64,000 nt of DNA. It comes from Polytrichum commune. Taxonomy: Eukaryota > Streptophyta > Polytrichopsida > Polytrichales > Polytrichaceae. The translations under genes and the position numbers were made by a program. Below, piece after piece: positions 46,070-57,151 of the stretch (position 1 is the first letter of the stretch; each line of letters begins with the position of its first letter). The notes beneath the pieces were generated by a model. The model had not been told where the DNA came from, ran no database searches, and worked only from the letters and a program-made list of their open reading frames with translations. Where the stretch lies: the NCBI GenBank assembly GCA_950295325.1, contig OX485803.1, positions 2,606,001 through 2,670,000 on the forward strand. Reading direction: 5' to 3'.

Positions 46070-46881
46070 ACTACACTGAATATTGTAGTATTTAGTGTCA
46101 CCAATCTGTAATCTATTGTATTCTATAATCTATTTGTCTTGCTCAATACTAATTAGAAAGTGCCCATGTAGTGTCGCCAACACTAAATGTAGACCTAACA
46201 TTATTTGTCATCCCTTGTAATAAAATTTAGGGCATTGTAGATTTACAAAGTTGTAATACTGTCACTTGCTAAGTGGATTCTCATCCACATTTCAATCATC
46301 CATGACAATATCTCAGTACATAAATGTTAGGATGCAGAATATATCAAATTTTGACATTTGGATGAACTAAAAGTAAGTTGGGATGAAAGTACTTGTAAAC
46401 TTGTTCCTAAGAAGTGTCATTAGAAAAGTTATCACAATGAAATACTATATGACATTCAATACAATATTTAATGTAGTGAAGATAAATCCTACAGGATTAC
46501 ACTATATGTTATATTAAGTGTCATGTGGTACTTTATGACATTGTGATAACTTTCCTAACAACACTTCTTATGAACAAGTTTACAAGTACTTTCATCCCAA
46601 CTTGCTTTTAGTTCATCCATTTTTAGTTTGGTATATTATGCATCCCAACATTGTTGTAATGAGATATTGTCATGGGTGATCAAATTCTGGATGGAAAATC
46701 ACTTAGTAAGTGAAAATAACTGTACCATTATAAATCTAGGATGCCCGATTTTTTCTACAAGGAATGACAAACAATGTTAGGTTTACATTAAGTGTTAGCG
46801 ACACTACATGGGCGCTTTACAAGTAGTATTGAGCAAGACCAAATAGGATTGGTAACACTAAATATAATCTCTAGTGTAGTT
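46070..46881. repeat. About 810-bp near-perfect palindrome (long-TIR or foldback element)
   Basis: The two halves are inverted copies meeting near 46494-46507, where AATCCT and AGGATT are separated by two bases. Paired blocks, left to inverted right, include ACTACACT at the ends, TATTTAGTGTCACCAATC/TATTTAGTGTTACCAATC, CCCATGTAGTGTCGC, AACCTAACATT, CATGACAATATCTCA, AGTTGGGATGAAAGTACTTG followed by TAAACTTGTTC, and AGTTATCACAATG. There is almost no loop. A related single arm lies at 5455-5692. No coding capacity. Confidence 0.92.
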
Positions 46882-48917
46882 ATCCTTAAAACTTACCCAG
46901 TATATCGTGGTGATTATCAACACTCTCCATGTGATGCTCCTAGTTTTGTCAACTTGCTCTAGCTAGTTGCTTAAATTGTGACAAGTGAGATATGTGAGCT
47001 TAAAACGGACACTCTTCAAATCGTATGAGACTCTTAAATTTGAATATTAAACGAAGGGGATAGGGTTAGGATTTGAATATTGGGGTTAGGGTCAATAGTA
47101 GGAATATGTGGGGCTAAACCCACATGAAGATTGACAGCAAAGTTACATGGAAAGTAACATTCCCACACCAAAAGAGTTTTTAACAAGTTTAGACCTGTGC
47201 CATCTAGGACATATTCTTATCCGTAAAGTCTCTCAAAGGGACGAAATTGTGGGTTGGATCCTTCTTTGAGAAAAAATATTATATTAAGAGCTTGTTAGGT
47301 CGTCGTGTATCAAAGCCTACTATTTTGAAAGTTGGGTGAAATGTTTGGGACTTTCTCTTTTCACCTTCCAGACTTTGAGAGGTTTTTAAGATTTATAATA
47401 GGGTATGCGCATGAGACCTGGTATCCTGAATCTCGGATTGGCATGTGCAAGGCTAGCTTGGCCCACCCATCCTACATAGGACAAGTTGGAAAGTTAGTGT
47501 TTAATAGCATGACACCACTCTTTGTGTAGGGTAATTCATGCATTAAGAAACCATGGTGATTTTGTGTTACTTTTCATAAACTTAGGGTTTGAGACACAAT
47601 CTGTGGGTTTATCTACTTTATTTTACAAACAACTCCATTGCGCCAATGGTTTTCCACAATGTTCTTGTGAAGTGATGAGACCATCAAATGACAAGCCTTT
47701 GGGACGCACGAAGGATCATTATATTGTTTTTTTTTTTGTCGACATAACATCATAGAATAGGTTTAGCTTGTTTTGTGGGCCTATCATGCGAAGATTTAGA
47801 ACCGGGGATAAAACAAATATATTTAGGGGAAAAACACGTTTAGATTCATGCCATTGTATTTCTTTTAGTCTAAATACGAGTTAGCATAGAGATATCAACG
47901 ATTGATAGAACTCAAACACTATACAACATGGAGGTCGACCCCGGTATTAGAGAAGAGAACAAAACCCCACCTCTTAGTGATGTTATGAGATTGCAACCAT
48001 TTGAATGCTTAGTGTCTTGGGGTCTAGTATGTAAACAAATGGATCTTTAACAACAACTATTTCTACATGTAAGAGGTGTTTGATTTTGAGTTATTATGAA
48101 GGGGGTCCCATGTCTTTAGAGTTGTCCTAACTTTCTTGGGATAAGTTATTTGTGACCGACCATGTGCCTATCCTAATGGCTTCACTTTGTCGAGTTTGTA
48201 AAGGCCATATGTATATGCAGCCGTGAAGAATGTGTAGGCCATCTTGTTTTGGAACTTTTGCAAGGAAATTAACTGGTTAAATGAAGTAGAGCAATATGGA
48301 GTCAAATCAGATTAGAAGGTTGCAATGGTTCTGTAATTAAAATGGAATAATGGGCGGAGAGCATAACATTGCTTTGAAGCAACTACATGATGATGGACTG
48401 GACGATACATGGTCCCATGGAACGCAACCCAGGAGTTGAGTAATGTTATGAGGATCGAGCTCCTCTCTCTAACACTTGTCCACGTATGAGTATCTTATAT
48501 CCAATATTATTGTTGATTATTATTCATAACAAGTATGCATGTGTTGCTTCCAGTTCTGTCATCTTGCCCTGGCTACTTGAATTATGTGTAAGGTAGTTGG
48601 TGTCAAAACCAACACCCTCAAATCTTGCACAATATGTGCATGTTGATTTTGAGAATGCATTCTAGGATCATGTTTCTTATAGTCTTGTGACTCCAAATTG
48701 GTGCAACAATTAATTTCATCGTGAATTTATAAACTTGGCTAGATACAACAATAACCTTGGATAGCCATCAATCAAGCATAGAACATGGAGTTTGTGGCCA
48801 CTTTTGGCTTTTTGGGACTTTTGTTAAATTTTGTATACACAACTAGAGTGGTTGACATTTCTCTATTTGGCTCATCACTTTCCCAATTATGCTTTTGCTA
48901 GGATTCAACTACACTGA
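46882..48917. other. Intergenic, no gene seen
   Basis: Two short plus-strand frames at 47332-47755 show no domain. Nothing else recognised. Confidence 0.5.
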
Positions 48918-48919
48918 TA

Positions 48920-49121
48920 GGTGCAATTAGGTTGCCTTTGCGAATAGGTTGCCTCTTAACCCATGCAAATTGCCCTGGATCAATATCAAATTACAAAAAC
49001 TGATTACTTTTTTATTCACGTCTATAGCAACCACAATTTGCACGTATTTCATTATCGTGGTAAACATACCAAAAATAATGTGGAATGACAATAAATAAGT
49101 GGGGGCCAACCTAATTGCACA
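48920..49121. mobile_element. 202-bp MITE (TGTGCAATTAGG family, copy 3)
   Basis: Left end GGTGCAATTAGGTTG and right end CAACCTAATTGCACA are inverse. TA precedes the left end; TT follows the right, probably a mutated TA. The interior block GGTTGCCTCTTAACCCATGC matches copy 1. Confidence 0.8.
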
Positions 49122-50279
49122 TTTTGGTGTAGAGCTTTGATTTGTGGATTGAGCTAGTCCGATTAATGAGGTTTGTCAAACGAGGTGCTACATGTCATGA
49201 GGTTATTTGGATGCAACATGTGAGAAACATTGATGTGCCATGAAAGTCAATTCAAAATTAGCAAGCAAATCGCCTAACACAGAGAAGGTGCTATGGTATA
49301 CACACATGGAAATGTAGACCCTATTTGATATTGAAAGTGCCATTCACAAGCACGACTTATTATCAACTAAGCAAATTTGTGATAATCGTTCCTATCGTGA
49401 CAACTAGGTTAGAAAATTGTTTAAGTGAGGGCAACATTCATTGGTTGCTATGTGTTGATTAAATTCATGCAAGACTGTTTTTGATATGATGTTTAGGAAT
49501 GCCACATCAAAGTGTGCTATTACAATCACCATGTATTGGCATTGTTTTTTTTTGTGTGGCACAAATTGAACATCTGCAGAGAGAATCCAAAATACAACCA
49601 ACCCGGGTGAAACTATATTGACATTGTTCCAGACTTTATCCAAACCAATCAAAGTAAACATCATGTTAACATTGTAGGTTAAAGATACATGCTAAGTCTA
49701 GGAAGTCAATTCTTCCAATAACATAAGTTAAACAAACATTGTCACGCCAAAATCAGTTTATTTTCTCCTATAAATGCTTGCACCAATCCCGTGTATGAAC
49801 AATCATTGTGGGTTCAAATATGCTCAATTTGAAACTAACTAAGTTCATTAGATGATAAGTTTAGTATTGTGCACTCTCTTGCTTGTCTAGATTCCATCTA
49901 TCCAAAATATCGTTGTTGCTCGATTCTTTCTCAAAAGGAAAATAAAATAAAATAAAATATTGTAATTACTAATTTGAAGCAACGATGCTCACCAACATAC
50001 CAACCCCGGTTTTCGAAGATGCAATAGATGGACCCACACTTGGTAAGTTTCAAGCTAGAGGTTTTGCTTCTCATTGATATATCTCAAATAATGCAAGCAC
50101 CATTTCCCTCCTAGTTCTCTGACAAAGAGAACAAGACACGCCTATAACACTCAAAAAATGTTGTGTTTCCTCAAAACTCCATTTCCTTCTAAAAATGATA
50201 TTTTATTTTTTTATAAAAAATCTTCATGGCACAAAGTTGAACTCCTGATCGTTGTTCCTAGGTCAAGTGTTGCAAACAA
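49122..50279. other. Intergenic, no gene seen
   Basis: No gene recognised. CACAAATTGAA...AATACAACCAACCCGGG near 49560-49610 resembles a block at 55167-55225, suggesting another dispersed repeat. Confidence 0.45.
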
Positions 50280-51203
50280 GGCCCGGTTCACATGGAGACC
50301 CAAGTCCCAAGTTGTGGTAGCAAGTCCCAAAATGGAGGCAAGTCTCAATTTTCAAGCCTATCAAAAGAGACCATGTAAATATGGTTAATTATCATTGAAG
50401 TCAATTTTTGATTATTTTATGTACAATACTTGTGGGACTTGTGTTGAGAGTTGTGTCTAGCGTTTTGCTCGACCCAACTCTCAACACGAGTCCCAAGCCT
50501 CGCCTTCAAAAGTGTTGCCATGTAGGCATCCATGTCATACTTGGGACTTAGGACTTAGGGCCCTTGTGAAGTGGTAAGAAGTCCCAACTTCCATGCTCTC
50601 AACGGCTGAAATTGCATGAATTTACCTCAAGTGACTTGGGCCTTAGGACGTGGGACCAATGTGTATTTTTTACAAAGTTTTTGACATTTGACACACAAAA
50701 ACTTGCACAAAATTAAAATGCACGTCAATTGACACGCACAATTCATAATTTGACATGTAGTGTGACTTGTGAAGGATAAAACCACACGTCAATTGACACT
50801 TTAGAAATTGAAACGACACGTACTACTAGGCATGTGACATTGAGGTGACATTCTAAGAAGAAAATGTAGATGTCAATTGACATTTATTTTGTGTTTTTGA
50901 AAACGTCACATGACATTTCTTTTTTCTTTTTTCTTTTTGGTGAGACAGAAGACTCACATGCCAATGCCAAAGCACAGGAGGCGGTTGACCACCTCGCAAG
51001 TTTTCCATCAAATAGAGAGGAGATTTCACAGCCAGCAATCGAACCGCCAACCTCTTCCTTAAGATTTGGGTATCTCTCCACCATCATCCAGTAGTTTAGG
51101 GTCACCTCGGACCAGTCCCGTGACACTTTGGATTTGAAGTTGAATATCAAAATGAAAATTGTCAAACATACACAACTGCGTGGGACCCCATGCGAACCGG
51201 CCC
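50280..51203. mobile_element. Putative 924-bp element with GGCCCGGTTCACATGG termini
   Basis: Left end GGCCCGGTTCACATGGAGAC and right end, read inward, GGGCCGGTTCGCATGGGGTC are inverted repeats of the same family as the 196-bp element at 56953. The right end is followed by TAA, the left preceded by CAA. The interior is rich in AAGTCCCAA/TTGGGACTT motifs. It also holds a possible inserted SINE-like stretch near 50940-51110. Confidence 0.65.
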
Positions 51204-51876
51204 TAATAGTCTCACTTAAAAGTGTGGTGTCGATTACTTAAAACGTCACCTTGGATGTAGGGATCCCATTACACTGAAGTGGCACTTTTGGCCAGCACTT
51301 TCCGGGCACGGATCAAAACGTAGTAGTATTTTTAATCGTTTCAAAAAGCCAAGGCAGCATATGATACACCAAGACAACACCAAGTCGATGAACATTAAAG
51401 TTAGGCTTCTCTCCAACCTAATAGGTTCCTTTTGGGCAACTTCTAGCATAGGGCTCTAAAAGTTCAAAGAGCCACAGAGGGGTCCACCAGCTCCTCGATC
51501 AGATAGATGTAACAAAATTATACTTATTAGAGCACAATCTCTCGCATCTTATAATACGTCGTTTAGCAAGTTGTTGTGTTGTGGCACCACAGTTGCACTT
51601 GTTATAGGTAGCGCTTGTTATAGGCATCACTATATAGGCCATATAGTGTGACCTTTTCCAGATGGTACTTTACAAGTCTTTTTATGATCAAAACCATGTG
51701 CTAATTCTCAAAGTCCACCCTTGAGGAATCGCATGGGATCGAGGGAGGCTTCTTTGGTGACCTAAATATAAGAAAATAATTAGGTGGTGATTTGGAAACT
51801 GGGATCCGATCACCAGCTGCTAATTAATTGGCCCCTCTGATTATACCCTAATTATCACTAAGTTAGTGATATCTTA
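51204..51876. other. Intergenic, no gene seen
   Basis: No recognisable gene or element end. Confidence 0.4.
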
Positions 51877-52446
51877 CGGGCGCTTCACACTATGGCCGAA
51901 GGGTTGAGAGGCCGTCGATTTCCACCGATCAAATTGCAAGAAACCAAGAGTTCGGCCTCTGGACCCTTCACACTAAGGCCAAAGGCTAAAGGCCGTCGCA
52001 ATTTAAAATGATTACTTTTTGAAGAGGGCGACGGACTTTCGAAGGAGGTTTGGGTCAGACAGGAATGGAAACCCAAACTGTGGTCGAGAGGCCGTCGGTT
52101 TTTTTTTCCATAAAAAAATCCAATCATTGACAAGATCTTGGCCGTTAGATTGGAGGGGTTGTTTTGGGCAGGGAATAAAGTGGGATGCTCCTTTGGGCTT
52201 GGACTTTGGGCTTGACCTTTGGAGGCTTCACACTATGGCCATCCAAGTTGAGAGGATGTGGGAGTTCATGGCCAGAGGTTTGGACTTTGGACTTGGCCTT
52301 TGGAGGCTTCACACTATGCATGGCTGAAGGCTCCAATTACTCTATTTTATTGGTTATTTTCAGCCCATTTCTTTGGACTCTCAACAAAGTTTGAGTACTC
52401 AATCCCATGGCCTCTCGACTTCGACAACCATAGTGTGAAGCGGCCC
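51877..52446. mobile_element. 570-bp PIF/Harbinger-like MITE
   Basis: TTA flanks both ends (51874-51876 and 52447-52449). The left end CGGGCGCTTCACACTATGG and the inverted right end GGGCCGCTTCACACTATGG are nearly identical. Inside, GCTTCACACTATG occurs twice more, in a tandemly repeated block of about 80 bp with GGACTTGGCCTTTGGAGGC-type units, and TTCACACTAAGGCC once. There is no transposase, so movement would depend on an enzyme encoded elsewhere. Confidence 0.88.
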
Positions 52447-52508
52447 TTAATGCCCTTCCCCCTCCCCCCCCCCCGGCTTCCTAGTTATCACACTCATGAG
52501 TTGATTAA

Positions 52509-53246
52509 GGGGGCGAGTTTCCATGTAGGCCGCTCACCCACCATATTCTAGTGTAAATATGGGCAAACCTGCCCAAATGTAGAGGGATTATGGTGGGGTT
52601 GGGTTCATATGTGCCAACTAGCTACTCCCATCTTCTCAAATCCGGGCCCAAGGATGGAGTTCTAGACCAACATTGGTTCTCTTGAGTCTTCAACCGGTCT
52701 TAATCCTTCAGTGAACCCAACGCTTGTGGGTTATAAAATCTGTAGTGGGCGCATGGAAGTCTAGCGGCCCGTATCCATGGTCCTCCACATTCTAGCATAC
52801 CACCTTAATGTGGTTGGATGGTGGTTTGTGCTTAACTACACACAAATGCCTCCAAACCACAATTATCTAGAATCTAGAGTCCATATAGGCCACTCGCCCA
52901 CAAGATTCTAGTGTGAATAAGGACAAATATGCTCAAATGTAGAGGGAATATGGTGGGGTTGGGTTCATATGTGCCAACTAGCTACTCCCATCTTCTCAAA
53001 TTTGGGCCCACTTACTAATTTCCTCCTCCTTAAACTGGTATTCAATCTTTAGGTGATTGGCACTTGTAGGTTTAAGATTCTTTAGTGGGCACATGGAAGT
53101 CTAGCGGCCTGTGTCCACGGTGCTCATATTCTAGAAGACTACCAGAATGTGGTTGGATGGCAACTTATGCTTAACTACATGCAAACACCTCCAACCCACT
53201 ATTACCTAGAATCTAGTGGGTGAGTGGCCTACATGGAAACTCACCC
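52509..53246. mobile_element. Tandem dimer of the GGGTGAGTTTCC-type MITE
   Basis: It starts GCGAGTTTCCATGTAGGC (at 52513) and ends GCCTACATGGAAACTCACCC. A third, damaged terminus (CCATATAGGCCACTCGCCC) sits in the middle near 52880. From each left terminus the same series follows: ATTCTAGTGT, CAAATGTAGAGGGA, TGTGCCAACTAGCTACTCCC, GGAAGTCTAGCGGCC, ATGTGGTTGGATGG and CTAGAATCTAG. It is therefore two full-length copies joined by a shared internal terminus. TAA follows the right end, and TAA lies two to three bases before the left. Confidence 0.88.
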
Positions 53247-53269
53247 TAAAAACACACTTCCCATCATTG

Positions 53270-53430
53270 TCCGGGGATATTTTTGGGCATAATTGGTCAA
53301 AATCCTAGTGTTTCCAAGTTCAACCAGTTACATGTTGTGATCTTTTGGTTTTTCTTTGTTAATTTGGGGTATATTCTATAGATTCCTCTTAAAACTAGCG
53401 ATCAATTCTCCATGTTCATTGCTTTCCACT
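53270..53430 (+). repeat. Dispersed repeat related to 14637-14870
   Basis: It shares ATTTTTGGGCATAAT, CCTAGTGTTTCCAAGTTCAA, GATCTTTTGGTTTTTCTTTG and GATCAATTCTC...TGTTCATTGCT with the 14.6-kb copy, and part with the hAT-like element at 31177-31834. Confidence 0.65.
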
Positions 53431-53659
53431 TGACGTAGACGGTCATTGCAACATGACGACATTTACATGTGCCGAGTCTAATCTACAATAGTCATAGATT
53501 GGACTCAACACATGCAAATGGGGTCATGTCCTAATGACTACTCTTGTCAAATGTGAAGTGTGTTGTACGACCACATTTCTAGTAGTGTTCATTGATGAGT
53601 AAAGGCGACGAATTTCAAGTATGAAAGCCTTGATGACCACTTGAAGGACCGAAGTGGTA

Positions 53660-54605
53660 GTCAAAGTCACATTTGGGAACTTTAATCCCATCTATATATT
53701 CAAGGCTTTGGTGCTTCCAACTTTCATATATGACATATAGATTTGGGGAGGTGACTTGAAAACTCTCATTGGAAGGATTTTGAGAAGGGTATGCAAAGAC
53801 ATATGATGTCTCATGTCAAAGTGCATTCTACAACAACCTACCATATTTTGTTGGCTGAATTTGGAGAACATCCCATGAAATTAAATGCTTTAAAGCTAAC
53901 TATAGGTTTTCAACAATGGCTTGCCCACCTACCCTCCTCTTGGTTAGTCAAGCACCCTTACTTTTCCTACACCTTGCCAAACAAAAATTTGACACCTAGC
54001 ACAATTTGACAATCATGTGGAAGGCATCATGAGGGTTGTCTCAATGGGAAACCCATGACAACCCAACATCACTAAATATCTCGTTTGATGATCTCAAGGA
54101 GGTTTTGCTTGCTAAAGACTGGAACCCTTTCCATCTCTTGGGAAAGAACTAGATTGCCTTCACCTCAAGGATTTTCTCAATATGAATGTGAACTTTACTT
54201 GAAGCACTATTGACACCACCCCAATGCAAGAACATTGTTGCTTATTGCACCTAAAATTGTAGACTTGCCATTGAAATTGGACATTGATCGACTATCCCTA
54301 TATGTAGACATAATAGATTATGCCACTTTTGCTCTTATAATGTAGTTGAAAATGAGGCACACTTTGACTTGGAGTGTCCCTTATATGACTCCATTAGAGA
54401 TAAGTTTCAATCATAATTTGAGAATGAAGTATCGGGGAGTCTCAAGACTTTCTTTCAATTGGACCCTCAAGTCGATATTAACCCTCTATCTTATGGAGGC
54501 TATCACACTCCACCACCATAGGGAATTGGCAGGTTTGACACCATGATCTTGATGTACTTAAGCCCCATAAGCCTTTTGGCTTGCCGGACTTTCAAATCCA
54601 TTTCA
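53660..54605 (+). pseudogene. LINE-type reverse transcriptase remnant, C-terminal region
   Basis: Across several frames the plus strand encodes VLPTFIYDI...IWGGDLK, then HMMSHVKVHSTTTYHILLAE, FQQWLAHLPSSWLV, CHFCSYNVVENEAHF and LECPLYDSIRDKF, and LYLMEAITLHHHRELAGL. The order is right for the end of a non-LTR retrotransposon polyprotein: the end of the RT region (LP..IYG-like, WGG), then a C-terminal Cys/His motif. Stops and frameshifts make it inactive. Fragments of the same family lie at 20690-20860 (minus) and 38815-39275. Confidence 0.75.
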
Positions 54606-54618
54606 TTCATTACTATTA

Positions 54619-55016
54619 GGGCCACTTTACACTAGACCATGAGGGCTTGAGGGACCAATTAAACTTCAATGGATAAAAAAATTACATGGCATCCTACATG
54701 GAGGCAAGTGGATACTGTTTCACGGGATTCCAAATATTGCATTAGGCCCATCAAAACGAGGTGGGTCTTACACAAACCTATGGGCCATGGCAAGCAATTA
54801 AGTTGCCATTGGCTTGTAGAATTATTCCATTGCCATGGTGGGGTCCCGGATTACCTACTATATTTGATTGTTCATAGAATATGTTGCAATCCCTCAACAT
54901 GGTTCACTTACACTAAGCTTGAGAGCCCATCAATTACAAAATTGAAATTCTATTTCCCAAGGTACAATCTTTGGATGATTTCCAAGGGCCTTTAGATTTT
55001 TATGGTCACAATTCTT

Positions 55017-55052
<36 letters not shown>

Positions 55053-55059
55053 GCGGGCC
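54619..55059. mobile_element. 441-bp GGGCC-type MITE with internal (TG)15
   Basis: TTA flanks both ends (54616-54618 and 55060-55062). The left end is GGGCCACTTTACAC; the right end, read inward, is GGCCCGCTTTACAC. A perfect TG dinucleotide run of about 15 units (55019-55048) lies just inside the right terminus. Confidence 0.8.
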
Positions 55060-55062
55060 TTA

Positions 55063-56952
55063 AGCTTCAAAGTATTTGGGCTTTGTCAACCCCATCTCAT
55101 AAAGTGGACGTATGTTACTCAAATACTTTTCTCTTTGCACCCACTTTTTTTTTTTGATTTTGATTTCGCACAAATTGAAAAAATCAATTGCAAAAGGGAA
55201 TAAAGTACAACCACCCCGGGAGAAACTAGAAAACCAAGGGAAAATTTAAGAAATAATGGCCATTTGGGGCCTGACTTTCCAAATGGCCTTAAGACTCTGC
55301 ACCCACTTCTCATAGGATAAATACACACAATAAGAGCGAGATGATTAGAAAATCCAAAGCGTGACCGAAGCCATTTGCCTCATAATTCTCAGAGTTCGTA
55401 TGAATATCTTGTGAATTGCCAACATGAAGATTTGTGTGCTCTTTTAAGTGGTCATGATATATAGGTCCTCCCAATCATGTCAACTTTTGAGATTAGGATG
55501 GTTAGCATGTTTTGAGCTCGTAGTCCAATCGTTCTTAAACACATGTATTTTTGGTTTAAGTTTGAGATCCACACCCAACCACACACAACTCAAGTGCAAG
55601 TGTCTGAATTATTGCTATGTTGGACTGACACATGTCTACCTTAACCAAGATGTAATCCAATCTAACCGCGACTTGCAATGCCTTTAAAGATAGACACGCC
55701 TTAAGTGGACAATTTCATAAGATTGCAAGCACCTAAAAAATCATTATCTTCAAAAATTTAATACTTACAAAATACCTACAAAATCAGCCTTCTTCGGTGA
55801 GATCTTCAACACTCATCTTTTGAGGGTATTAAAGAACATGTGTGGACGAGATGACAAACACCCAACACCAATTCATAGTTCATGGGAACTTGCTAAGAAT
55901 TTCTAAACACAAGATTTTTTTTTTTTGTCCATGAATTAGCCATGTAGATTACCCCCCATAGGAAAAAAAATATTGTTTCTTAAAGTACACTCCCTACCCA
56001 CTTTCTCATGTTGAGCCACAAATTTGATATTTTGGACACTCATAAATCATCCTAAATAAATCATATGAAAAAACTTGTGCAGTTGATGGGTACATCCACT
56101 TTCAAATCATGTTTGTACATACCTCCATGAAAATAGTCGCATGATAGAGCTAATTTGATCACATTTTAGGGTGCATGTGATATCGGAATCGCACATCTCG
56201 TTTTCGGACGTTCATGCCATTAATGAGGAATAAAGGGCTTGTTTTCTATCATAGAATTTCAGTATGTTAAGACTTTGTAATCCAAGAGCTACACTGTTTG
56301 TTGGGTATAGTCTTATTCCTTTATGTAGAACTGCAAAGAGTGATTGTAAGCTCCTACGGTGAATCACACTAATTTTGAATCACGTCAGAGCATATTGCAT
56401 CCGATGTTTTGGAGGAGCTTGTGCTATGTATCCAATCAGCATCATGATAATTGCATTCAATATGTTATCTTCTTCTAGGATGCCACATTCTACTGCTTCA
56501 CATAAGCTTATTATACATGTAAAGTAATGTTTTTTAATATCTAATGGATTTTAATATGTATATCATGTGATAGTTACACTAAAACTTATTACTACATAAC
56601 AACGACATGAAGATGCATGTGCCTAAATCGAACACAACAAAAATTTGGACACCGATAATTGAGTGGTATGTGGTTAGATGCGGATCTAACACTAAACACC
56701 ATACTGATATGTGTTTAGAAGAAAGTGGAATACATGTTCAAATCATACACTTCATATGATTGGGGGACCCTACATGACCATTCCACGAGCAGGAGAATCT
56801 TCGTTTGGGTAATGAAAGAGATATATATACAAGCTCCAAAAATTAGGAGGCAAATGGTTGGGGGCATGATTTAGATTTGCTAGTCATCTTGCAATAATTG
56901 CATGTTTCGTATCCTACAAGAAGTGGGTTCCACGAGAAATGTATCCGTTTAA
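55063..56952. other. Intergenic, no gene seen
   Basis: No gene. 56655-56750 holds one copy of the GTGGTTAGATGCGGATCTAA type dispersed repeat noted around 30 kb. Confidence 0.45.
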
Positions 56953-57148
56953 AGACCCGTTCACATGGGGTCCCAAGTTCCAAGTCCCATTTCCCACTCA
57001 TATTAGCAAGTCCCAACTTTTGAGCCTCAAGAAACCATTTAGATAAGGGTAATATTCATTCAAGTCTTGTGCTCTCAACGGCCGAGATTACACGGACTGA
57101 CCTGAAGTGACTGGGACTTGGGACTTGAGACCCTGTGTGAACCGGCCC
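56953..57148. mobile_element. 196-bp MITE with GGGCCGGTTCACA termini
   Basis: TAA lies on both sides (56950-56952 and 57149-57151). The left end AGACCCGTTCACATGGGGTC and the inverted right end GGGCCGGTTCACACAGGGTC are paired. The interior carries repeated AAGTCCCAA/TTGGGACTT, as in the larger relative at 50280-51203. Confidence 0.82.
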
Positions 57149-57151
57149 TAA

